A DNA stretch of 64,000 nucleotides. It comes from Burkholderiales bacterium. GTDB taxonomy: Bacteria; Pseudomonadota; Gammaproteobacteria; Burkholderiales; Burkholderiaceae_C. The notes under the pieces were generated by a model that was not told the DNA's origin, did not search any database, and saw nothing but the letters and a program-made list of their open reading frames with translations. The translations under genes and the position numbers were made by a program. Positions 15,670 to 26,407 of this stretch are shown piece after piece. The first letter of the stretch is position 1; every line of letters starts with the position of its first letter. The stretch covers positions 24,151 through 88,150 of the forward strand of contig JACPYV010000161.1 of the NCBI GenBank assembly GCA_016195825.1. The letters are read 5' to 3'.

Positions 15670-18365
15670 TCCAGCACGAACACGGCAGCGCTGCGGGCTG
15701 GCACCTCGAAGCGCCCGTCCCGAAAGCGGGCCTCGCGGCGCAGTCGGGCATCCGCGCCCCGACGCTGCACCGGGTGCAGCGTCCAGCGCGCGTCGGCCTC
15801 CTCAGGCAGCGCCAGCACCTGGGCCGTCGGCGCGACGTTGATCAGCGTCATCACGGCACGAGGGCCGGGCAGGCCCTGGCCGTCCACGCGGGTCGCGACC
15901 AGCACCGGGTTCTGACCCGGACCGCTGCCGGGGAAGCTGACGCGCTTCTTGATCTCGGCAGCGCTGCGCAGGCGCAGCAGCGGCGTGCCAGCCCGGATCT
16001 TCAGCAGGTCGCGGAACACATCACGCGTCCAGGCGATCTCGGCCGGGCCTGGGGCGATGCCCGGGTCGGCCAGCCGCTCACGGGCCAGCGCCCAGTCGCG
16101 GCCATCCTTGCCGAAGTTGTCCTGCCGGGGCGGCAGGCCGGTGCCGAAGTGATTGGTCCGGTAGCGCCAATCCAGCCGGTTGAACCAGTCGCCCGAGTCG
16201 TAGCTGTTGCGGTCCATGCTCTTGCTGCGCAGGATGTCCTGGCCGGCGTGGAAGTAGGCCACGCCCTGGCTGAAAGCCACCAGTGCTGCGCCCAGCATCT
16301 GCACGCGGGCACGGTCTTCGCGCGGGGTCTCGCGCGGCAGCTTCAGCGCATTGACGTCAAAGAGAGTCTGGTTATCGTGGTTCTCGACGTAGTTGACGAC
16401 CTCGCCGGGCTCGGACGCGAAGCCCGCCGGCTGATCGCCGTAGGGAATGGCGTCCAGGCGCTTCGTCTCGCCACGCCAGGTGCTCAGCTCGAAGCTGCGC
16501 AGCGACCCTGCCAGGCCCACGCGGATCATGTCGGCCGCGGCCAGCAGGTCCTCGGGCCTAGCGGGATTCAATGCGGCCAACGCATTGGGCGCGTAGACCA
16601 GGCCGTTGAGCCAGCCCTGGCGGCGCACGCTGTCGTCGCCGCCCTCGCCGGCCGAGCCGCCACGCGCTGCGTCGCGGCCACGGTCGCTGAACGTGCCAAT
16701 GCCGCTGCCATTGAGCGACAGCTGCGAGGCCTGCACGAAGCGCGCACCGTTGGCCACCTCGCCGAAGTTCCAGCCCTCGCCCAACAGTTGCACCGACCGG
16801 CCGGCCTCCGCGTTGACGCGCACCTGCAGACGCTCCATCGCCTCGCGCGGCTGGTGGCCCATCAGGTCGAAGCGCATGGAGTCGATGCGGTACTCCCGCA
16901 CCCAGAGCGCCGCGGAGTCGATCATCAGCTTGGCCATCATGCGGTGCTCGGTGGCCGTGTTGTCGCAGCAGGTGGAGCGCTCAACCTCGCCCTTGGCGTT
17001 GAGCCGGTGGTAGTAGCCCGGCACCAGGCGGTCAAGCACCGATCTGGGCGCCTGGCCGGCCGCTGACATGTGGTTGTAGACCATGTCCATGCCCACACGC
17101 AGGCCAGCCCGGTGCAGGGCCATCACCATCTGGCGGAACTCGATGACGCGCCGCAGCGGGTCCGTCGCGTAGCTGCCCTCGGGCGCATTGAAGTGCCAGG
17201 GGTCATAGCCCCAGTTGAAGCAGTCGTCGGCTGCGACCGCCATCACTGCGGCCTGCTGGCCTTCGCCCTCGGGCACGCCGGCGGGAACCGCTGGCACCTT
17301 GCAGCCACGCTCGGGCACGCTGGCCAGGTCGAAGACCGGCAGCAGGTGCACGTCGGTCAGGCCCGCCTGGGCCAACGCCTTGAGATGCTTCATGCCATTG
17401 GAGGCGCCCTCGGTGAAGGCCAGGTATTTGCCGCGCCAGGCCGGGCGGACCGTGGCGTCGCTGACGGAGAAGTCACGCACATGCAGCTCGTAGATGAGCT
17501 GGTCGGTCGCCACCTTCACGCGGTCAGGGCGCGGCGCGGCTTCCCAGCCCTTGGGCTTGAGGGCCGGCGACGCCAGATCGGCCACTACGCTGCGCTGCGA
17601 GTCGGCGGTCAGCGCGACCGAGTAGGGGTCGGTGACGAGGTTGCGCACCAGGCCATGCGTGGGTGTGACGACGTCGACCAGGTATCGGTACGACTGGCCG
17701 CTCAGATCGCCCGGCAGTTCAGCACGCCAGGCGCCAGTGGCGGGTTCCAGGCGCATCGCGTCGACCGCGATGGCTGGCGACTCGGGCCCGGCATGGCGGC
17801 ACAGCAGCACGCGCTGGGCCGTGGGCGCCCAGACGGCAAAGCGCGTCTGCGCCTTGGCGGGGTGGGCTCCGAAGTCCGCGACCTGCTCGGCAGGGGCGTA
17901 GAGGTCGTCCAGCGCGCCGGGGATCTGGATGCCAGTCGCTGCGATGACACGGCCCTCCGCCGTCTCATGCACCAGCAGCACCTGCGCGCGCAGCAGCGCA
18001 CGGCTATCCACGCCGCTCGCGACCACGAAACGCGGCCCCTCGCCGATGAAGCGAAAGCGCGTCGGCAGCGCGGCGCTGCTGGGCGCCAGCTCGACGGTGC
18101 CCTCCGACCCCGCCACGACCTCGCCTACCGCCGCACGCAGGCCGGCAGCCCGAGCGTGATGCAGGCGCACCCGCTCGCCGGGCTTCAGCGCCAGCCCCGG
18201 CCATTGCAGCGTGTGCGCGTCCAGCCAATAGGCCTCGGCCAGCGGCCTCGCGGCAGCGTCGGGCGTGGGCACGGCGGCGTTGCAATCCTCCAGGTCACCG
18301 GCCTGGGCGGCGCCAGCCACCAGCACGAGGCCCAGCAGCGCCCACGGCGCGACGCGTACAGACAT
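15666..18365 (-). CDS. pulA: Short pullulanase-type GH13 enzyme, soluble exported (PulA3)
   Basis: The start is ATG 18365, supported by AAAGGAG at 18373-18379 (seven bases away) and a clean signal peptide (MSVRVAPWALLGLVLVAGAAQA); the open frame extends further upstream without support. 899 residues. Unlike PulA1 and PulA2 it has no lipobox cysteine and no CBM41/PUD pair: the mature protein begins directly with the N2-like region, then a CBM48-like module (TRFAVWAPTAQRV), the GH13 barrel and the C-terminal domain. Catalytic residues are Asp500 (MRFDLMGH), Glu530 (GEGWNFG) and Asp664 (ENHDN). The RGGGCCDSG loop of the paralogues is replaced. A periplasmic debranching enzyme acting on imported dextrins is the likely role. 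Confidence 0.92.
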   Translation of the reverse strand: MSVRVAPWALLGLVLVAGAAQAGDLEDCNAAVPTPDAAARPLAEAYWLDAHTLQWPGLALKPGERVRLHHARAAGLRAAVGEVVAGSEGTVELAPSSAALPTRFRFIGEGPRFVVASGVDSRALLRAQVLLVHETAEGRVIAATGIQIPGALDDLYAPAEQVADFGAHPAKAQTRFAVWAPTAQRVLLCRHAGPESPAIAVDAMRLEPATGAWRAELPGDLSGQSYRYLVDVVTPTHGLVRNLVTDPYSVALTADSQRSVVADLASPALKPKGWEAAPRPDRVKVATDQLIYELHVRDFSVSDATVRPAWRGKYLAFTEGASNGMKHLKALAQAGLTDVHLLPVFDLASVPERGCKVPAVPAGVPEGEGQQAAVMAVAADDCFNWGYDPWHFNAPEGSYATDPLRRVIEFRQMVMALHRAGLRVGMDMVYNHMSAAGQAPRSVLDRLVPGYYHRLNAKGEVERSTCCDNTATEHRMMAKLMIDSAALWVREYRIDSMRFDLMGHQPREAMERLQVRVNAEAGRSVQLLGEGWNFGEVANGARFVQASQLSLNGSGIGTFSDRGRDAARGGSAGEGGDDSVRRQGWLNGLVYAPNALAALNPARPEDLLAAADMIRVGLAGSLRSFELSTWRGETKRLDAIPYGDQPAGFASEPGEVVNYVENHDNQTLFDVNALKLPRETPREDRARVQMLGAALVAFSQGVAYFHAGQDILRSKSMDRNSYDSGDWFNRLDWRYRTNHFGTGLPPRQDNFGKDGRDWALARERLADPGIAPGPAEIAWTRDVFRDLLKIRAGTPLLRLRSAAEIKKRVSFPGSGPGQNPVLVATRVDGQGLPGPRAVMTLINVAPTAQVLALPEEADARWTLHPVQRRGADARLRREARFRDGRFEVPARSAAVFVLD

Positions 18366-18393
18366 GGGCAGTCTCCTTTTGCAGTGTCGAAAT

Positions 18394-18408
18394 AGTAGCA
18401 AAACTACA
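18394..18408. promoter_or_regulatory. HexR-like operator upstream of pulA3
   Basis: AGTAGCAAAACTACA matches TGTAG-N5-CTACA with one mismatch. It lies 29 bases upstream of the pulA3 start, in the 119-base divergent region shared with the amylase gene. Confidence 0.65.
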
Positions 18409-18470
18409 TCAGTGGAAATCGCTCTAGCGCCACACCCATGGACGCCGATATGCTCAAGGCTCGGAGACAA

Positions 18471-18485
18471 AGTAGTTTGAATACA
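18471..18485. promoter_or_regulatory. HexR-like operator touching the amylase start codon
   Basis: AGTAGTTTGAATACA matches the TGTAG-N5-CTACA palindrome with two mismatches. Its last base is the A of the ATG at 18485. Confidence 0.45.
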
Positions 18486-20077
18486 TGAACATCTCAAAGC
18501 TGCTAACAACAGTAGCGCTGGCTTCCGCGCTGACGGCCCAGGCCCAGATCGACACCCGCCCTGTGCCGCCCCAGCCGCGCGCCAGCACGCTGCCGGCGAA
18601 CTGGCAGCACGGCGTGTTCATGGAGGTGTTCGTGCGCGGCTACCAGGACAGCGACGGCGACGGCATCGGTGACTTGCGCGGGCTCACGAAGCGGCTGGAC
18701 TACCTGCAAAAACTCGGCGTCAGCGGCCTGTGGCTGATGCCCATCACCGCCAGCTCCGACCACGATCACGGCTACGCGACCACCGACTACCGCGGCATCG
18801 AGCCGCAGTACGGCACGCTGGCGGACTTCGACGTGCTGATCCGCGAAGCCCACAAGCGCGGCATCGGCATCGTGATGGACTACGTCATCAACCACGCGTC
18901 GTACCAGTTCCCCCCGTTCCAGCAGGCGCTGGCTGACCGCAACAGCCCCTGGCGCAGCTGGTTCGTCTGGAACCCCGAGCCCGGCCCCGGCTGGGACATC
19001 TGGGGCAAGTACCCCTGGTACGACGGCGCCACCAAACCCTGGGACTGGACCGGCGAACGGAAAGACCTGCCCCCCATCAAACCCGGTTCGCCCGACATCT
19101 TCTTCGGCACCTTCGGGCCCCACATGCCCGACTTCAACCTGCGCAACCCGGTCGTCGTGCAGTACCACGAGGACTCGCTGCGCTTCTGGCTCAACCGCGG
19201 CCTGGACGGCTACCGACTGGACGCCGTGCCCCATCTGATCGAGAACAACGCCAAGGACTGGAACGACCAGCCCGAGAGCCGCGTGCTGACCAAACACTTC
19301 CAGGACCTCATCAAGAGCTACCCCGGCCGCTACGTCGTCTGCGAGGCCACGGCCGAACCCATCGCCTACGGCGACCCTGGCCTGTGCGGCGGCGCCTTCG
19401 CGTTCAACCAGAACTACGAGATCGTCAAGGCCGCCAAGGGTGACGCCACCGCCGTGCACAAGATGGCCGACTACTACCGGACCATGTCGCCGACGATGGC
19501 GACCTTCCTGCACAACCATGACATCTTCACCGGCCAGCGCCTGTGGGACCAGTTGCACGGCGACGAGGCCCGCTACCGGCTGGCGGCGGCCAGCTACCTG
19601 CTGCTGCCCGGCACGCCCTTCATCTACTACGGCGAGGAGGTGGGCCAGGCCGGCATCGACGGCAAGGGTGACGACCCGTTGCGATCGCCAATGAGCTGGA
19701 CGCCAGCCGGCGGGTTTTCGACCAGCGACAAGCCCTTCCGCCCGCTGTCGCTGAACCGCAGTCGCCACAACGCCGAGACGCAAACGCGCGAGGCCGGCTC
19801 GCTGTTCAATTTCTACCGCGAGCTGATCGCGCTGCGTCGCGCATCACCGGCACTGACGCTGGGGCGTTACGAGGCCGACCGCGTCGAGGGCAAGCTCTGG
19901 ACCTTCCAGCGCGTGCAAGGCGCCGAGCGAATGCTCGTTGCCATCAACTACGGCGACGAGCCGGCGCCCATCGACCTGCCGGCGCGCAGCCGCCCGCTCT
20001 ATCCGAAGCCGCCCGCAGCCTCTCGCACGACGGTGCCGCCGCTGTCCCTGCGCATCTACAGAATGGAAGCGCCATGA
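18485..20077 (+). CDS. Exported GH13 alpha-amylase family glucosidase
   Basis: 530 residues with a Sec signal ([21 protein letters not shown]). The (beta/alpha)8 GH13 barrel begins at about residue 42 ([21 protein letters not shown]). The conserved regions are DYVINH (I), [10 protein letters not shown] with Asp246 (II), CEATAEP with Glu287 (III) and LHNHD with Asp346 (IV). The DSDGDGIGD calcium-type loop and QVRLxxG-like spacing place it with the oligo-1,6-glucosidase/amylase-type subfamilies rather than pullulanases. A short C-terminal beta domain ends the chain. Expected role: hydrolysis of periplasmic malto-oligosaccharides. No good ribosome site is seen near the ATG; GGAG is 18 bases away. 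It overlaps the next GH13 gene by four bases (ATGA). Confidence 0.9.
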   Translation: MNISKLLTTVALASALTAQAQIDTRPVPPQPRASTLPANWQHGVFMEVFVRGYQDSDGDGIGDLRGLTKRLDYLQKLGVSGLWLMPITASSDHDHGYATTDYRGIEPQYGTLADFDVLIREAHKRGIGIVMDYVINHASYQFPPFQQALADRNSPWRSWFVWNPEPGPGWDIWGKYPWYDGATKPWDWTGERKDLPPIKPGSPDIFFGTFGPHMPDFNLRNPVVVQYHEDSLRFWLNRGLDGYRLDAVPHLIENNAKDWNDQPESRVLTKHFQDLIKSYPGRYVVCEATAEPIAYGDPGLCGGAFAFNQNYEIVKAAKGDATAVHKMADYYRTMSPTMATFLHNHDIFTGQRLWDQLHGDEARYRLAAASYLLLPGTPFIYYGEEVGQAGIDGKGDDPLRSPMSWTPAGGFSTSDKPFRPLSLNRSRHNAETQTREAGSLFNFYRELIALRRASPALTLGRYEADRVEGKLWTFQRVQGAERMLVAINYGDEPAPIDLPARSRPLYPKPPAASRTTVPPLSLRIYRMEAP

Positions 20078-21906
20078 AAGCCCTGATCACCCTCGCCACC
20101 GCACTGCTGATGAGCCTGCCCACGATGGCCGCCGAGCCTTCTCCCCGCGTCGAACCTCCGAACTGGTGGGTCGGCATGCGCGACACCTCGCTGCAGCTGA
20201 TGCTGCACGGCAGCGGCATCGCCGACGCCAGGCCCAGCCTGGCGCCCTACCCCGGCGTGACGCTGAAAGCCAGCCACCGCGCGAGCAGCCCCAACTACCT
20301 GTTTGTCGATCTCGACATCGCCCCCGGCGCCAAGCCCGGTGACCTGCTGCTCACCGTGGCCGGCAAGCCGCTGCGCTACACGCTGCTGGCCCGCGCACCG
20401 GGCTCGGCGGAGCGCCAGGGCTTCGGCCCCAAGGACGCGATCTACCTCGTAGTGCCCGACCGCTTCGCCCAGGGCGGCAGTGGCCGCCAGGCCGACATGA
20501 AGGAAGGCGTTCACCGCACCGACCCTGGCGGCCGTCATGGCGGCGACCTGGCCGGCATGCGCCAGCACCTGGACTACATCGCAGGCATGGGCTTCACCCA
20601 GGTCTGGCCCACGCCGCTGGTCGAGAACAACAGCGCCAAATACAGCTACCACGGCTATGCAGCGACCGACTTCTACAAGACCGACCCGCGCTTCGGCACG
20701 AACGACGACTTCCGCGCCTACGTGACCGAGGCGAAGTCCAAGGGCGTGGGCGTCATCCAGGACATCGTGCTCAACCACATCGGCGGCGGGCACTGGTGGA
20801 TGGCCGACCTGCCGGCGCCTGACTGGGTCAACCAGTGGCCCGCTGGCTACACCGAGACCCACCACGCGCGCATGACGCTGCAGGATCCCTATGCGTCAAC
20901 CGAGGACCGCAAGCGCTTCACCGACGGCTGGTTCGTGCCCGGCATGCCGGACCTGAACCAGCGCCGGCCCGAGCTTGCGACCTACCTAACGCAGATGACT
21001 CTGTGGTGGATAGAGAGCGCCGGCCTTTCAGGCATTCGCACCGACACCTGGTCCTATTCCGACCGCGACTTCCTGACCCGCTGGTCGGCCCGCATCATGC
21101 AGGAGTACCCGCGGCTGAACATCGTCGGCGAAGAGTGGAGCCCGCATCCCGCCGTCGTTGCATACTGGCAGCGCGGCAAGAAGAACCACGATGGCTACGT
21201 GTCCCACGCGCCAAGCATGATGGACTTCCCGCTGCAGACCAACCTGCTCGCAGCGCTGACCGAGGACGATGGGCCCCACACCGGCCTGACCAAGCTCTAC
21301 GAGGGTCTGGCCCACGACTTCGTCTACCCCGACCCGGCCAACCTGGTGCTGTTCGATGGCAATCACGACACGCCACGCCTGTTCTCGGTCATGAAACGCG
21401 ACGTGGGCCTGACCAAGATCGCACTGGCCTATCTGGCCACCACGCGGCGCATCCCGCAGTTCTTCTACGGCAGCGAGCTGCTGCTGCAAAGCCCCACCGA
21501 GCGCGACGACGGACTGGTGCGGGCCGACATGCCCGGCGGCTGGAAGGGAGATGCGGTCGACGCGTTCACCGGCGCGGGCCTCACGCCCGAGCAGCGTGAC
21601 ATGCAGAACTGGGTGCGGCGCCTGTTCACCTGGCGCAAGGGCGCCACCGTCATCCACGACGGCGCGCTGATGCAGTACGCGCCGCTCGAGGGCTGCTACG
21701 TCTTCTTCCGCTACGACGCGGGCCGCACCGTGATGGTCGTGCTGAACAAGGGGCCGAAGCCGGTGGAGCTCGCGCTGTCGCGCTTCGCCGAGCGCCTTGC
21801 GCCGGGCCAGCGCGCGCGCGACGTGCTGGACGGCCGGGAGTTCACGCTCGGCGCCACGCTCACCGCGCCGGCCCGCAGCCCATTGATCCTGCAAGTCTCG
21901 CGCTAA
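20074..21906 (+). CDS. Exported neopullulanase/cyclomaltodextrinase-like GH13 enzyme (SusA-like)
   Basis: 610 residues. A signal peptide ([20 protein letters not shown]) is followed by an N-terminal cyclomaltodextrinase-type domain starting RVEPPNWWVGM, the hallmark of SusA-like periplasmic neopullulanases. A GH13 barrel starts near residue 125 (DAIYLVVPDRFA), and a C-terminal beta domain ends in LILQVSR. Catalytic residues are Asp324 (IRTDTW), Glu353 (VGEEW) and Asp432 (GNHDTPR); region I is DIVLNH. It probably hydrolyses alpha-1,4 linkages of cyclodextrins, pullulan or maltodextrins in the periplasm. It is translationally coupled to the upstream amylase and followed by a strong terminator. 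Confidence 0.9.
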   Translation: MKALITLATALLMSLPTMAAEPSPRVEPPNWWVGMRDTSLQLMLHGSGIADARPSLAPYPGVTLKASHRASSPNYLFVDLDIAPGAKPGDLLLTVAGKPLRYTLLARAPGSAERQGFGPKDAIYLVVPDRFAQGGSGRQADMKEGVHRTDPGGRHGGDLAGMRQHLDYIAGMGFTQVWPTPLVENNSAKYSYHGYAATDFYKTDPRFGTNDDFRAYVTEAKSKGVGVIQDIVLNHIGGGHWWMADLPAPDWVNQWPAGYTETHHARMTLQDPYASTEDRKRFTDGWFVPGMPDLNQRRPELATYLTQMTLWWIESAGLSGIRTDTWSYSDRDFLTRWSARIMQEYPRLNIVGEEWSPHPAVVAYWQRGKKNHDGYVSHAPSMMDFPLQTNLLAALTEDDGPHTGLTKLYEGLAHDFVYPDPANLVLFDGNHDTPRLFSVMKRDVGLTKIALAYLATTRRIPQFFYGSELLLQSPTERDDGLVRADMPGGWKGDAVDAFTGAGLTPEQRDMQNWVRRLFTWRKGATVIHDGALMQYAPLEGCYVFFRYDAGRTVMVVLNKGPKPVELALSRFAERLAPGQRARDVLDGREFTLGATLTAPARSPLILQVSR

Positions 21907-21914
21907 AAAAAGCA

Positions 21915-21932
21915 AAGGCCCCACGGGGCCTT
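21915..21932. terminator. Bidirectional terminator between neopullulanase and PEP-CTERM genes
   Basis: AAGGCCCC-AC-GGGGCCTT is a perfect 8-base dyad between two convergent genes. On the minus strand it is followed by a long T run (bases 21905-21911), so it is strongest for the minus-strand PEP-CTERM gene. Confidence 0.8.
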
Positions 21933-21952
21933 GTCGATTGAGCGCGGCGAAA

Positions 21953-22627
21953 TCAGGCTTGTCGGCGGCGACGTGCCAGCATGCCGACCACGCCCAGACC
22001 GGCGAGCAGCAGCGCATAGGTCTCGGGTTCCGGCACCGGCACCGCCTGGAACGAGAAGCTCAGCTGATTTTGCGTCTGGCCGGTGATCGTGGCAAAGCTG
22101 TCGGCCGACGCGCTGAGCGTGATCCAGACGTTCTTCACCTCGATGCTGGTGACGCCCGCCAGCGGCGCGGAGGCGCTGCCGGAGAAAACCCCGGAGAACG
22201 CGTTGCTCGGCGTCTTGCCCAGCGGCGTGGCCGGCAGAACCATATCCGGGCCGCCGTTCACGCTCACGGTGGCATTCGCCGTGATGCTCGTCGCACCATT
22301 GAACTCGGTGTAGACGATGTTGCCGAGGCTGCCCAGCAGCGCGCCGCCGAGCGAATAGCCGCTATCAGCGGTCAGCTTGAAACTCGGCAGCGCGAAGGTG
22401 ACCGAGCCGGCGGGACCGCCGTTGTGCGCCAGCGAGACGCTGGTGGGGACGTTCCAGTTGAAGCCGACGGCATTGTTGGCACTGGTAAACGAGCCGCTGA
22501 TCCAGCCGAAGCTCGTGGTCTCGTCGTACAACACCTTGTACATGCCGTTGTCGAAGGTGGTGGTGGCCGAAGCCAGGCCAGAAACCACCAGGGCCGCGGC
22601 AGCGGCGAGCGTCTTGAGCGTCTGCAT
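21953..22627 (-). CDS. PEP-CTERM sorting domain protein
   Basis: The start is ATG 22627, because GGAG at 22636-22639 is eight bases from it but only two from the ATG at 22633. 224 residues: a signal peptide (MQTLKTLAAAAALVVSGLASA), a beta-rich extracellular region without known catalytic motifs, and the C-terminal sorting signal VPEPETYALLLAGLGVVG followed by ARRRRQA. It is exported and probably anchored or processed by an exosortase encoded elsewhere. It stands alone between two terminators, inside the glucan block, facing the neopullulanase gene. Its role in glucan use is unproven. Confidence 0.85.
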   Translation of the reverse strand: MQTLKTLAAAAALVVSGLASATTTFDNGMYKVLYDETTSFGWISGSFTSANNAVGFNWNVPTSVSLAHNGGPAGSVTFALPSFKLTADSGYSLGGALLGSLGNIVYTEFNGATSITANATVSVNGGPDMVLPATPLGKTPSNAFSGVFSGSASAPLAGVTSIEVKNVWITLSASADSFATITGQTQNQLSFSFQAVPVPEPETYALLLAGLGVVGMLARRRRQA

Positions 22628-22730
22628 CGTCATTTCTCCGGATGGTCCGGGGCGGAGGCCCGGTCAACTGGGCCAGATACTAGCCAAACCGCCCGCGAAA
22701 AGCATGTCAAAGCGGCAAAGGAAGGCCCCG

Positions 22731-22753
22731 AAAACACCCCCGGTTCACGGGGG
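22731..22753 (-). terminator. Terminator of the glgP-glgB-glgX-malQ operon
   Basis: On the minus strand CCCCCG-TGAAC-CGGGGG is followed by TGTTTTC. It lies about 19 bases beyond the malQ stop. Confidence 0.65.
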
Positions 22754-22771
22754 CTGTCGCGGTTTGACTCC

Positions 22772-24279
22772 TCAGACCGGCAGCTTCAGCAGCTCGAAAG
22801 GCCCCCGGCCGCTGGCCGCGGTGATCAAGCCGAGCACGCGCGCCGGCTCGCTGCCCAGCATGCCCCAGTGGAAGCGCCAGCCCCAGTTGCCGCCAAGCAC
22901 GCCGGGCACGTTCATGCGGTGGGCGCTGCCCAGGCCCAGCACGTCCTGCAGCGGGTAGACAGCCGTATTGGCCACCGAGTTGGCGCACGCGCGGATCATG
23001 GCCCAGTGGACATCCTGCTCGCTGCAGGCGAGATACGAACCCGCGAAGGCGCGCTCGCGGGACTTGGCCTGGTCCCACCAGCCCCGCACGGTATCGTTGT
23101 CGTGCGTGCCGGTGTAGGCCACCGAGGCCCTGGGCCACATGTGCGGCAGGAACTCGTGGTCGCCCTCGGCGCCGAAGCCGAACTGCAGGATCTTCATGCC
23201 GGGGAAGCCGCAGCCGTCGCGCAGCGCGTGCACGTCTTCGGTAATGAAACCCAGGTCCTCGGCCACGATGGGCAGCGGACCCAGGGCTTTCTTGATCGCA
23301 TCGAACAGCGCCATGCCGGGGCCGGTCAGCCAACGGCCTTGCTTGGCATCGGGGCTGCTCGCGGGGATCTCGTAGTAGCCGGCGAAGCCGCGGAAGTGGT
23401 CGATGCGGAAGACGTCCGCCTGGCTGAGGGCGCGCTGGATGCGGGCCGTCCACCAGGCGTAGTCCTCGGCGGCCATCTTGTCCCAGCGGTACAGCGGGTT
23501 GCCCCAGCGCTGGCCCAGCGGTCCCAGGTCGTCGGGCGGCACGCCCGCCACCACGGTGGTCTGAAAATTCTCGTCGAGGTGGTACAGGTCAGGGCGCGAC
23601 CAGCAGTCGGCGCTGTCGTGGGCGACGAAGATGGGCAGGTCGCCCATCAGGTGGACGCCGCGCTCGTTGGCGTAGCTCTTGAGCGCGCCGGCCTGCACGT
23701 CGAACTGCCACTGCACGAACTGCCAGAAGGCAATCTCGTCAGCGTAATCTTTGCGCGCCTTGGCGATGGCCTTGGTCTCGCGGCGCTTCAGGCCTTCGCT
23801 CCATTCCCACCAGGGCTGGCCGTTCAGCGGCGAGCGGATAGCCATGAAGAGCACGTAGTCGTCCAGCCAGCTCTGCGCTTCCAGGCACCACTTACCGAAG
23901 GCGATACGGTCGGCGTCCGCTGCATTGGCGAAGAAGCCCTTGGCGGCGGCGCGCAGCTGCTGCTCGCGCCAGGGCGTCACGCGGCCATAGTCGACATGCT
24001 GGCCGTTGAAGTCGGGCACTTGCGGTTGCGCAAGCCAGCCCTTGGCGATCAGTGGCTCCAGCGCGACCATCCACTGGCTGCCGGCAAAGGCCGACACGCC
24101 CTGGTAGGGGCTGTCGCCGGGGCCGATGGGCGTGGTGGGCAGCAGCTGCCAGACGGATTGCCCGGCGGACTGCAGCCAGTCGACGAAGCGGTAGGCATCG
24201 GGGCCGAAGTCACCCATGCCGTGCGGTCCGGGCAGCGAGGTGATGTGCAGCAGCACACCGGAGGAGCGTTGGTTCAGGT

Positions 24280-24283
<4 letters not shown>
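22772..24283 (-). CDS. malQ: 4-alpha-glucanotransferase (amylomaltase)
   Basis: 503 residues, no signal peptide, GH77 family. The N-terminus (SSGVLLHITSLPGPHGMGDFG) and the catalytic set Asp295 (FRIDHFRGF), Glu342 (VAEDLG) and Asp395 (GTHDNDT) are typical. In the cytoplasm it disproportionates maltodextrins, releasing glucose and making longer chains for the phosphorylase. Its start overlaps the glgX stop by four bases; it is the last gene of the operon and is followed by a hairpin terminator. The released glucose needs a glucokinase; two candidates lie at 53-56 kb. Confidence 0.96.
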
Positions 24284-26364
<2,081 letters not shown>

Positions 26365-26407
26365 CAGAGACGGACTAGCAAGTGCAATGCCCGGGAAACA
26401 TGGCTGA

